Source: Akkermansia muciniphila
Lineage (GTDB): Bacteria > Verrucomicrobiota > Verrucomicrobiia > Limisphaerales > UBA9464
Direction: 5' to 3'
DNA length: 44,273 bases
Assembly (NCBI GenBank): GCA_945861565.1
Contig: CAMAUY010000032.1
Span: forward strand, 1 to 44,273
Of this stretch, positions 8,609 to 16,152 are shown piece by piece. A program made the position numbers and the translations under genes. Numbering within the stretch: the first letter of the stretch is position 1; the number at the start of each line of letters is the position of its first letter. Under the pieces are notes generated by a model. The model had not been told where the DNA came from. It ran no database searches and saw only the letters and a program-made list of their open reading frames with translations.

Positions 8609-9673
8609 GTGAATACCTTTCTAGCCCAATCCAGTCTGCCGTTCCGAGCCGACTACGTACTGTACGCCATGAGTGCCGTGGTGCTGCTCGTGGTGGGCAG
8701 CCTCGTGCTCAACTTCGGCATGATCTACATCCGAGCCCTGTTTTCCGGCGCCAAGGTCACCATCACCGAACTGATCGCGCTCCGGTTGCGACGGATCCCG
8801 GTCGGCTTGATCGTGGATGGCCGGATCACGGCCGTAAAATCCGGGCTGCCCGTTTCCATTGACGAACTCTCCACGCATTTTCTGGCCGGCGGGAATATCC
8901 AGATGGTCGTGCTCGCCCTCGTCGCCGCAAAGAAAGCCGGCATTAATCTCGTCTTTGACCGCGCGTGCGCTATTGATCTCGCCACCAAGGGCACCGGCAA
9001 AACCGTACTCGAAGCGGTGAAGACGTCCGTCAATCCAAAGGTGATCGATTGTCCCGCCCCGACCTCGGGCAAGACCACCATCGATGCGGTGGCCAAGGAC
9101 GGCATCGTCATCAAGGCCAAGGCCCGCGTCACGGTGCGCACGAATCTGGATCGCTTTGTCGGTGGCGCGACAGAGGAAACCATCATTGCGCGCGTGGGAG
9201 AAGGCATCGTTTCCACCATCGGCTCGTCGGAGACTTACAAGGCGGTGCTGGAGAATCCCGATCGCATTTCCAAGACGGTTTTGGGCAAGGCCCTCGATAG
9301 CAACACGGCGTTTGAGATCCTATCCATCGACATCGCCGACGTGGACGTGGGCGGTAACGTCGGCGCGAAACTTCAGGCTGAACAGGCGGAAGCCAACAAG
9401 CTCATTGCGCAGGCCCAGGCTGAAGTCCGCCGCGCCGCGGCCGTGGCCACCGAGCAGGAAATGGTCGCGCGCGTCTCCGAAATGCGCGCGCGCGTCGTCG
9501 AGGCCGAGGCCCAGATTCCCATCGCCATTGCCCGCGCGTTCGACAAGGGGCACCTGGGCATCATGGATTATTACCGCATCAAGAATCTTCAGGCCGACAC
9601 GACCATGCGCGAGAACATCGGGAGCGAAGGACCAGAGTCATCGTCACCCGGCGCCCCTGGCGCGAAATCCTGA
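8609..9673 (+). CDS. floA: Flotillin-like protein FloA
   Basis: 354 residues matching the FloA (YqfA) family of bacterial flotillins. An N-terminal hairpin-type hydrophobic segment (about 15-45) anchors it in the inner face of the membrane. It is followed by the SPFH domain (family segments [28 protein letters not shown] region, '[18 protein letters not shown]') and an Ala/Glu-rich helical tail (about 250-310, [19 protein letters not shown]). FloA oligomers organise membrane microdomains that host secretion, signalling and protease complexes. The start is GTG at 8609, preceded by a purine-rich AGGGTCAAGG. It is followed 12 nt later by a small membrane protein and then by nfeD, so the three are probably one operon. 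Confidence 0.93.
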   Translation: MNTFLAQSSLPFRADYVLYAMSAVVLLVVGSLVLNFGMIYIRALFSGAKVTITELIALRLRRIPVGLIVDGRITAVKSGLPVSIDELSTHFLAGGNIQMVVLALVAAKKAGINLVFDRACAIDLATKGTGKTVLEAVKTSVNPKVIDCPAPTSGKTTIDAVAKDGIVIKAKARVTVRTNLDRFVGGATEETIIARVGEGIVSTIGSSETYKAVLENPDRISKTVLGKALDSNTAFEILSIDIADVDVGGNVGAKLQAEQAEANKLIAQAQAEVRRAAAVATEQEMVARVSEMRARVVEAEAQIPIAIARAFDKGHLGIMDYYRIKNLQADTTMRENIGSEGPESSSPGAPGAKS

Positions 9674-9685
9674 TTCAGCGCCACC

Positions 9686-10276
9686 ATGCAATCGAATGCC
9701 TTCTTCGCCGCCGGTTTGCTCGACAATCCGTGGGTTGTCGTGGCGATTTTCGTGCTCAGTTTTCTGACCAATTGGCTGGCGAAGCGACGCGAGGAAAAGC
9801 GGGCGGAGCAGCTTCCGCGAGCCGATGAGCCATCGCCCTCCTCGGGTCGCCCTCCTGACAAATTCGATCTGGAGGAAACCCTGCGCCAGCTCATGGGGCA
9901 GGAATCGCCTGCACACGTGCCGGCGCCGCCACCCATTCCTCGCGCGGCCCAAGAGTTGCCGCCGGTTGCGAACGGGCAGGAGGAGTTTTACGAGACCGCC
10001 CGGCAGGCGCTCCCTCGGTTGCGCCCTCCGCCGATCACCGTGATTCCCGATCGCATCCTTGCGACCATCGCCAGCGATGAAGAAATGCAGGCCGCTCGTC
10101 GCTTCGAGAAGTTGAATGAGCAAGGGCGTCATCCGGCCACAGTGATCGATCACGGGCGCCGGACCCGGTCGCGCCCGGACCGGCGGAATGTCACACGATG
10201 GCGCGATCCCCGGACTGTGCGCCGGGCTTTTGTTGCCTCAACGGTATTCAGTCCGCCGAAAAGTCTGGAACCCTGA
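9686..10276 (+). CDS. Single-span membrane protein of unknown function
   Basis: 196 residues, not recognised as a named family. Residues 11-31 (LLDNPWVVVAIFVLSFLTNWL) form one transmembrane helix, followed by a basic patch KRREEKRAEQ, so the C-terminal 160 residues should face the cytoplasm. That part is Pro- and Gln-rich and probably disordered, ending in an Arg-rich segment. The gene lies 12 nt after floA and 29 nt before the short nfeD, in the same direction, so it is likely co-expressed and may be a flotillin-domain accessory protein. Function is inferred from position only. Confidence 0.7.
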   Translation: MQSNAFFAAGLLDNPWVVVAIFVLSFLTNWLAKRREEKRAEQLPRADEPSPSSGRPPDKFDLEETLRQLMGQESPAHVPAPPPIPRAAQELPPVANGQEEFYETARQALPRLRPPPITVIPDRILATIASDEEMQAARRFEKLNEQGRHPATVIDHGRRTRSRPDRRNVTRWRDPRTVRRAFVASTVFSPPKSLEP

Positions 10277-10305
10277 CGCCCGACACGCCGGCTTTTCCTA
10301 CGATT

Positions 10306-10761
10306 ATGGCGATCTTGATCACGCTCTTGGTTCTGGGGGCAGTTCTGATCTTCCTGGAAACGATCCTGCCCGGTCTGGTCGCCGGGATAATCGGCTTCCT
10401 GTGCCTTACGGCCGCGGTGATTCTTGGCTACCGGGATTTCGGCTATCAGACCGGCGGCCTGATCCTCGCTGGCGTGCTGGTGGGGCTGCTGATCGGCACG
10501 TGGTGCTGGCTGGAATTTTTCCCCGAAAGCGGCATCGCCAGAAAGTTTATCTCCCGGGGTTCCGTCGGTGAATTGGGTGCGGACAAATCTGAATTTCTGA
10601 ATGGCACGGGCACCGCGCTCAGTCAGTTGCGACCTTCCGGCACCGCCAGCATCAACGGCCAGCGGGTGGACGTGGTCACCGAAGGCAGCCTGATCGAACG
10701 CGGTGCGACAATCAAGGTTGTTGCCGTCGAAGGTTCGCGCGTTGTGGTGCGCGAGGCTTGA
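10306..10761 (+). CDS. Short NfeD family protein
   Basis: 151 residues: transmembrane helices at the N-terminus (about 1-70, starting MAILITLLVLGAVLIFLE) and a C-terminal OB-fold (about 85-148) with TASINGQRVDVVTEGSLIERG and IKVVAVEGSRVVV, the hallmark of NfeD. Short NfeD proteins lack the protease domain and accompany flotillins. I chose ATG 10306 because the hydrophobic domain starts there; the open frame extends back to 10198, which would overlap the previous gene. No strong ribosome-binding site is seen. It converges with the minus-strand gene ending at 10811. Confidence 0.85.
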   Translation: MAILITLLVLGAVLIFLETILPGLVAGIIGFLCLTAAVILGYRDFGYQTGGLILAGVLVGLLIGTWCWLEFFPESGIARKFISRGSVGELGADKSEFLNGTGTALSQLRPSGTASINGQRVDVVTEGSLIERGATIKVVAVEGSRVVVREA

Positions 10762-10810
10762 GCACTGGAACCGACAGACGAAAGGAAGGGGAAGGGGATT
10801 CACCCGCGCG

Positions 10811-11668
10811 CTATCGGCGGATCTGTTCGGGAAAATCCCGGGCGTAGCGCTTGAGCAACTTGGGCACGTTGTTTGGGATGATGTAAATCTTCCCGCGAAC
10901 TTTCTTCGTTTCGCCGGGTTGCAGGCCGCCGAGGCGAAAGTCCGCATGTAGGCAGCGTGCGACGCCCTGAAATAATTCCTGATACGGCTCCCACGCGGTG
11001 GCCCAGAGCAGTTTCTCGTCGCCGCTGAAGCAACCGATCAACCCATTGCTCGGCACGAGCGGGCTGAGTGGACGCGGGTTCACGTCCGTGCGCGGGACAT
11101 TCTTTGGGCACCAAACCTGGCCGGGAATGTAGCGCGCCGTCTTCGCCCATTCGCGCGTCGGCATCCGCTCGAGCTTGCCATCAAGGAACAGGAAACACTT
11201 CGGCAGGTAATCATCGAGATTTTTGCTCTTCGGGTCGTTGAAGCCCGTGAAGTCGTCGAGCCGCGGACACGCTTGCGCCCAATGCGCCTCGGATCGTGTC
11301 GTCGTGGGATTGTGCGCGACGACTTTAAAATCCACTTCGTCCGTCTTCGCCGTGATCGTGTGCTCGACCGTGACACCGTCGGCGAGTGTGTCTTTGAGCT
11401 TCATCACCGTCTTGTCCGCGCTCACCGAAACCAGCTCCGACGTGTGCTTGATGACGGTGTGCTTCACCCAGTCCGCATCGGTGGACCCGGCCCGGCAGTA
11501 AGCTTCGAGATAGTTGATCTTGAACGCGCCGCTCGGAATTTGGGGACCGTGGACGATGAGGAAGTGATTACTACGTTCGAGAGTGAGCGGCGCTGACAGC
11601 TCGGCGGCCGAAACGGGAAGTGTGGCTGCGACGACCAGCAGGACCGCGAAGGCTGGGAACGTTTTCAT
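10811..11668 (-). CDS. Secreted protein of unknown function
   Basis: 285 residues with a signal peptide (MKTFPAFAVLLVVAATLPVSA, cut near A21). The rest looks like a beta-rich soluble domain with conserved-looking segments HFLIVHGPQIPSGAF, AHWAQACPRLDDFTG and IPGQVWCPKNVPRTDV. It resembles uncharacterised exported proteins found in Planctomycetes and Verrucomicrobia, but I cannot name a family. Three to four Cys residues could form disulfides. It lies 30 nt downstream of the secreted alpha/beta hydrolase in the same direction, so the two are probably co-transcribed. A role in degrading or binding an external glycan or ester is only a guess from that neighbour. Confidence 0.75.
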   Translation of the reverse strand: MKTFPAFAVLLVVAATLPVSAAELSAPLTLERSNHFLIVHGPQIPSGAFKINYLEAYCRAGSTDADWVKHTVIKHTSELVSVSADKTVMKLKDTLADGVTVEHTITAKTDEVDFKVVAHNPTTTRSEAHWAQACPRLDDFTGFNDPKSKNLDDYLPKCFLFLDGKLERMPTREWAKTARYIPGQVWCPKNVPRTDVNPRPLSPLVPSNGLIGCFSGDEKLLWATAWEPYQELFQGVARCLHADFRLGGLQPGETKKVRGKIYIIPNNVPKLLKRYARDFPEQIRR

Positions 11669-11698
11669 GGTTGGGTGACCTGACGTTGTCCGCCAATT

Positions 11699-13804
11699 TC
11701 AGTTCCGCAACCACTCCACGGCCACGGCTCCATCATCTTTTTCTTCTATTTCCTTCAGCTTGCCGGATCCCAGCGCCAGCAACCCCGTGACGTCGCCATA
11801 CTTTGCTCCGCCGGGAAGGAAGTCCGGGGAGCGGAGATCGAGCACCTTTCCGAAGCGGAAGCGGCCCGTGTGGATGGCTGCACGATCGATTGCGTTGCCA
11901 GCCTGTGCGCGGGCAGCAGCGGCGATCGCACCGGTTCGGTCGAGCGCAACCAAGCTGAGTTGCTTCGAGGGGCGCTCATTCCCGCGAATGTATTTCACGG
12001 CAGTCAGCACGTCGTGCACGCGATGGGCAAACACGGCCGGATTGTAGCCCAAGGTGTAGGCGGCCGCTTCGCGTGGGTTCGCCACCCGCGGTGTCTGGGT
12101 GAGTGGTTTCCCATCGGCGAGAAATTCACCCTGATATAACAGGTCGAGACCGAGCACGGTGGCACCCGAGTCCACGAGCGTCTGAATTTCCCGCTTGAGC
12201 AAGCCGCTTTCCGTGAACAGGCCGGCCTTGCCCGCAGCGGTAAGCCAGACGACGGTGTGCCCATTCCATTGCTTCGGGTAGCAGAACACGGCGGGCAACT
12301 CCCCGTGGTGGCGCGTGTTTCGCAACAGCCCCGCCATCTGGATCCAACCTCCTTGGTCTTTCTTGTCCGTCATTTCCCACGAGGCGTCTCCGACGTCGTC
12401 GAGACCGCCGTCGAGGATGATGTCCCAGCCGCCGCGAAGCACTTCGCGGTGGCGTTCCGGCGACTTCGCGGCGAGTTCGGCCAGCTGCTTTTCCGCATCC
12501 TCATGCCAGATCCGCAAGAGGCGCCGTTCGAAGTCGGGATCGGCCGCTGGAGGCGCGGGATGTTGAGCGTCCCAGACAGTCAATTGTGCTCCGGTCAGTC
12601 GTGGATACTCGCGCTCGATGACCGGCTCCTTTTGGCCGAGTTTGAAGTGCCGGTTCAGCCACCCGTAGAAGGCGGAACGGGAGACGGCGTTGTAGTTGTG
12701 GGGAAAATATTCGCCCCGCTTGAGCATCACATTGTCCGGCGCTCCCAGAAACGCGTAGAGCTTCTGGAGTTCAGGAAATCCCTTCGTGGATATCTCCTTG
12801 GTCCAGTCGTTGGCGCAAGTCATGCCCAACGGCTTGGGCGCGAAGAGACCGGCAAACTCGATGTTACCAGTGCCGACGCGGAGCAGGCTGGCATTCTCGC
12901 ACGTGCAACCGCCCTGCATCGAGGTACTCACCATCACAGCGGGAAACGACAACTTCACCCGGGGATCAATGGCCGAGGCAATCATCGTTTGGGTGCCGCC
13001 ACCGCTCGCGCCTGTGACCGCGACACGCTCGGGATCCACCTCAGGTAGGCTGAGTACGAAGTCAAGCGAACGGATGGAGTTCCACGTCTGCAGTCCCATC
13101 GTGCTTTGGAGGTGCGCCTCAGCCTGAGGGCTGAAGAGCCCCCAGTTTTCGGTCGTGTTCATTTCGGGACGCTGTTTCGCGAAGCCATGATTGAGAGCGC
13201 TTGAGATTTGCTTCGAGTCGGAGTCGCCCAGCATGTCCCACTGCCAAACCACGCAGCCCATGCGTGCGAGCTGCACGCACATCGATTGGAACCGGCTCTT
13301 GCCACCATTCTCAAACCGCTCTTCTCCATTGGCGATCTCCCGCCGCACCTCGTCGTCGCTGCTCTCGGAAAGCCGGGCGTCCTTCCAGTGGCCATGGGCG
13401 AAAAGGACCGCCGGGACTTTGCCCGTGACGTTCTTGGGACGGTACAGATTGCCGGTCACGAAGAACCCCGGGGCACTCTCAAAGAAAACCTTTTCCACGG
13501 TGTAATCATCGCGCTCAATACGACCATGAATAACGGCGTTGAGCGGGGTCTTCGTCGGCATGGGCCATAAGCCTTGTGAAACCAGGATCTGACGGCGGAC
13601 GCGTTCGGAGCGCTTTGCCCAAGCCTCCTTCGATGTCGGAGGCGTGAACGGGAAGTAGCCGTCCAGATCTTTTACCGGCTGGAGGCGAGTGTCGTTGGGA
13701 ATCTGGCCTGCGGGCAGGGCGCGCGGGGTTTCGGCGAACGCTGGCGCCGTCCGAGCCAGAGCCACGGAGAGGGCAAGCAGGAGGGAGTGGGTGATGGAAC
13801 GCAT
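11699..13804 (-). CDS. Secreted alpha/beta hydrolase (acetyl-esterase-like)
   Basis: 701 residues from ATG 13802-13804; the frame is open 19 codons further up, but the signal peptide MRSITHSLLLALSVALARTA begins here. The N-terminal ~400 residues form an alpha/beta hydrolase: oxyanion region AVLFAHGHW, nucleophile Ser267 in VTGASGGGTQT, and His in EYFPHNYNAVSR. This arrangement is typical of acetylxylan-esterase-like or dienelactone-hydrolase-like exported enzymes of PVC bacteria. The last ~270 residues look like a second, probably inactive hydrolase-type domain (TVVWLTAAGKAGLF, GATVLGLDLLYQGE) with no clear nucleophile elbow. Substrate unknown; an ester side group on a plant or algal polysaccharide is plausible. 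Confidence 0.82.
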   Translation of the reverse strand: MRSITHSLLLALSVALARTAPAFAETPRALPAGQIPNDTRLQPVKDLDGYFPFTPPTSKEAWAKRSERVRRQILVSQGLWPMPTKTPLNAVIHGRIERDDYTVEKVFFESAPGFFVTGNLYRPKNVTGKVPAVLFAHGHWKDARLSESSDDEVRREIANGEERFENGGKSRFQSMCVQLARMGCVVWQWDMLGDSDSKQISSALNHGFAKQRPEMNTTENWGLFSPQAEAHLQSTMGLQTWNSIRSLDFVLSLPEVDPERVAVTGASGGGTQTMIASAIDPRVKLSFPAVMVSTSMQGGCTCENASLLRVGTGNIEFAGLFAPKPLGMTCANDWTKEISTKGFPELQKLYAFLGAPDNVMLKRGEYFPHNYNAVSRSAFYGWLNRHFKLGQKEPVIEREYPRLTGAQLTVWDAQHPAPPAADPDFERRLLRIWHEDAEKQLAELAAKSPERHREVLRGGWDIILDGGLDDVGDASWEMTDKKDQGGWIQMAGLLRNTRHHGELPAVFCYPKQWNGHTVVWLTAAGKAGLFTESGLLKREIQTLVDSGATVLGLDLLYQGEFLADGKPLTQTPRVANPREAAAYTLGYNPAVFAHRVHDVLTAVKYIRGNERPSKQLSLVALDRTGAIAAAARAQAGNAIDRAAIHTGRFRFGKVLDLRSPDFLPGGAKYGDVTGLLALGSGKLKEIEEKDDGAVAVEWLRN

Positions 13805-13913
13805 GGGCCCATCGTAGCGACCGGACTGGGGCTGACAATCTCTGTGTGTGCGCCGGCTCAAGTATGTTTAGCCCGGTTTGAAGCGGTTTGAATGGCCGAA
13901 AAGTGATCCCGCA

Positions 13914-14639
13914 TCAGAGGAATTCGAATTCTCCCTGCTTCAATTCTCCCCGCCTCGACTGGGTCCAATCCAGGCGCTCGGCAGTCATGCAGAAAAGCTC
14001 GATGGCCTTCTCCGCGTCAGCGGCCGTCATGACACTGGCAAGCCGGGTGGCTGGAACGAGGCAGGTCTCGGCGAGCACTCGCTGTTCCATGCCCCCCAAG
14101 CCTCGGAATCGCACCTTGCTCACGGGGGGCGAGTCGGGGCCGCCAGGTCGATCAGGCAACCCTCTATATTGTGCCTCGGTATAAGCAAACCGCCGCCCCG
14201 CTCCGCCGGGGTGACTTATTTCGCCCATGGGGGCATGGACGGTTTCAATGCGTCCACTGTCGAGCATTGGCCGCATCCAACGGTAAAAGAACATCAGCAT
14301 CAAAGCGCCGCAGTGGATGCCATCGGCATCGGGATCCATCAGCAGGAGTACGCGGTCATAGCGTAGCTTACCCAGGTCGAATGAAGCGCCCCAGCCGGCA
14401 CCCAGAGTGTCGATTAGTGCTCTATACTGCCGGTTGGAACCGACTTTGCTCCCGGCTGCACGGACGGCATTGAGGGGCTTACCCTGCATGGGCAGCACGG
14501 CCTGGAAGGTGGGGTCGCGCCTCACTTTCACGGCGATCGATGCGGAATCACCTTCCACCACAAACAGCTCTGCGCCGGAGGCGAGCCCGTGACGCAGGCA
14601 GTCTTCCAGTTTGAGTTCCTTCGATTTTTGAAAGGTCAT
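13914..14639 (-). CDS. Stand-alone GyrB/ParE-like Toprim protein
   Basis: 241 residues that align with only the Toprim and C-terminal tail of type IIA topoisomerase B subunits. Catalytic motifs are present: ELFVVEGDSAS with Glu29, and LLLMDPDADGIH with Asp102 and Asp104. Also present are LPMQGKPLNA (LPLRGKILNV in GyrB), FFYRWMRPML, and the GyrB-tail motif GLGGMEQRVLAET. The ATPase (GHKL) and transducer domains, normally ~400 residues, are wholly absent, and nothing upstream encodes them: the preceding gene is a broken acetyltransferase ending one base before this ATG. The motifs are intact, so it may be a functional free-standing Toprim protein rather than a pseudogene. No GyrA/ParC-like partner lies in the window. 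Confidence 0.8.
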   Translation of the reverse strand: MTFQKSKELKLEDCLRHGLASGAELFVVEGDSASIAVKVRRDPTFQAVLPMQGKPLNAVRAAGSKVGSNRQYRALIDTLGAGWGASFDLGKLRYDRVLLLMDPDADGIHCGALMLMFFYRWMRPMLDSGRIETVHAPMGEISHPGGAGRRFAYTEAQYRGLPDRPGGPDSPPVSKVRFRGLGGMEQRVLAETCLVPATRLASVMTAADAEKAIELFCMTAERLDWTQSRRGELKQGEFEFL

Positions 14640-14640
14640 C

Positions 14641-15060
14641 CTAAGAACCGGACTTGCCGCTCCGCAGCGGTGCCGTCAATTCCGATAGGCGCACCCGCTG
14701 ACGTCCCTGCGGATCGAAGTTCGTGGGGGCGAGCCATTGTTTGAATGCCCGTTCGAGGGTGGGCCATTCTGGGTCGACGATGGCGAAGAACAGAGGATCG
14801 CGGCTGCGCGCGCACTCCGCCAGCCACTCCCGATACGTCTTCGACGACTGGAATGGGCCATACGGCAGGTACGTCCACATGGCACCCGTTGGATCCAGCG
14901 AATTTTCCCGGTGCAAACTGGCGGCATGAGTTGCCGGCTCCAACGGTTCGACTCGGCAGAAGCGCCCTGACATGGGTTGCGGCGCGGGGCGCGGCGGCGG
15001 ACTCCAACCTGGGAGAGAGGGACCCACGGGCTGGTCGAGGGGATTTTGTACTTGCGTCAT
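14641..15060 (-). pseudogene. GNAT acetyltransferase with its core deleted
   Basis: The 139-codon frame begins like RimJ/RimL-type GNAT proteins: GRFCRVEPLEPATHAASLH, MWTYLPYGPF, DPLFFAIVD. It then jumps straight to what is normally the C-terminus of the same family: DPEWPTLERAFKQWLAP, NFDPQGRQRVRLSELTAP. In intact relatives about 100 residues separate these parts, including the acetyl-CoA-binding R/Q-x-x-G-x-G/A loop; none of that is here. The join falls at Ile-Val-Asp (about 14773-14782), a tripeptide that occurs in similar form at both ends of the missing piece, so the loss looks like an in-frame deletion between short repeats. The product cannot bind acetyl-CoA. Confidence 0.75.
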
Positions 15061-15141
15061 TCGGTCGTGAATTGGAAGTAAGTTCGATTCGCCCATCGAA
15101 GCGATCGTGACGGACGGGAAAGCGCGTCGTGACAACGGGGC

Positions 15142-16122
15142 CTATTTGGCGGCCTTCGGGGAGCGCTTCCATTCCACGCGGGGTGGTTCCGGGAGACCGA
15201 GCACCCGGTAGCTCGTGCGGAAATGCATCTTGGCCACTTTTTGCAATGCATCGGCTCCGTGCCGTGCCACGTAGTCGCGCCCCGCCTTTTCCACGGCGGC
15301 GGAAGCCCCTTTGGGCAATTCGATCCCGGCTTCTTTCCCAAGCCGGTCGAGCCGGGTCACGAATTCGTGGCGTGCCAAGATCGAGGCGGCGGCCACCGCA
15401 ATGTCCTCCTCGGCCCGGTGACGTTGGACGAGCTCGAGTTCACGGCCGAGCGAAAGCAACGCCTTGGCCACCGTTTCCTTGCTGGCGGCAAACTGGTCGC
15501 TGATCGCCCGGATGGGCAGGGGGTTCATGCGATGCCGCTGAAGCATCAGGTTTTCAATGACGCGCGCGTGGCCCCACGCGAGGACGGCATTGACGCTCCG
15601 CATCTTGGCATGGAGCCGATTATAGGCTTCATTTCCGATCGGTACGACCGTATGGACGCAACCGGGAGTTTCCCGGATCCGTTCGGCGAGTTCGCCGATC
15701 CGGCGATCATTGCCAATACTCTTCGAATCGCGGATGCCCAGGTCTTTCCATGCGGTGATGACACCGGCGTTGACATAGACGCCGGCGATGCAGAGGGGAC
15801 CGAAAAAATCACCCTTACCCGATTCATCCACGCCGAATCGCGGGTCGAGTAACTCCGGATTTAACACCGTCTCGTAGCCGAGCCGAGCTTCCAATAAGAC
15901 GCGCGGCTCCAGGATAAACTCGATGAATTCCCGGGTTCCCTTGCCTTGCACGACGAGTTTCCCACTTTCGTAGAACACGACGTTGTGGTCCTTCTTCGCC
16001 CCGGCAAACCGGGCGTAGGGGATCTCTCTCAGTTCGTAGCCTTCCGTCCGGACGATCGCCTCGAGGGTTTTTGCCTGGTCGGGGTTGAGTTTGCAGGTGT
16101 GGGAATTGAGGGTAGCATTCAC
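15142..16122 (-). CDS. rnhC: Ribonuclease HIII
   Basis: 326 residues, normal for RNase HIII, which removes RNA from RNA-DNA hybrids in the cytoplasm. The N-terminal ~80 residues are the TBP-like substrate-binding domain (basic, KKDHNVVFYESGKLVVQGKG). The catalytic domain carries GVDESGKGDFFGPL with Asp99 and Glu100, then Asp209 in AISDQF and Asp240 in AEEDIAVAAASILAR. This is the D-E-D-D set of the HIII class, distinct from the D-E-D-D of RNase HII by its N-terminal domain. It ends 30 nt after the PVC dehydrogenase gene and may be cotranscribed with it. Start ATG at 16120-16122. Confidence 0.95.
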   Translation of the reverse strand: MNATLNSHTCKLNPDQAKTLEAIVRTEGYELREIPYARFAGAKKDHNVVFYESGKLVVQGKGTREFIEFILEPRVLLEARLGYETVLNPELLDPRFGVDESGKGDFFGPLCIAGVYVNAGVITAWKDLGIRDSKSIGNDRRIGELAERIRETPGCVHTVVPIGNEAYNRLHAKMRSVNAVLAWGHARVIENLMLQRHRMNPLPIRAISDQFAASKETVAKALLSLGRELELVQRHRAEEDIAVAAASILARHEFVTRLDRLGKEAGIELPKGASAAVEKAGRDYVARHGADALQKVAKMHFRTSYRVLGLPEPPRVEWKRSPKAAK

Positions 16123-16152
16123 GGCATGGGGGTCGGACGCTATCCGACCGGG

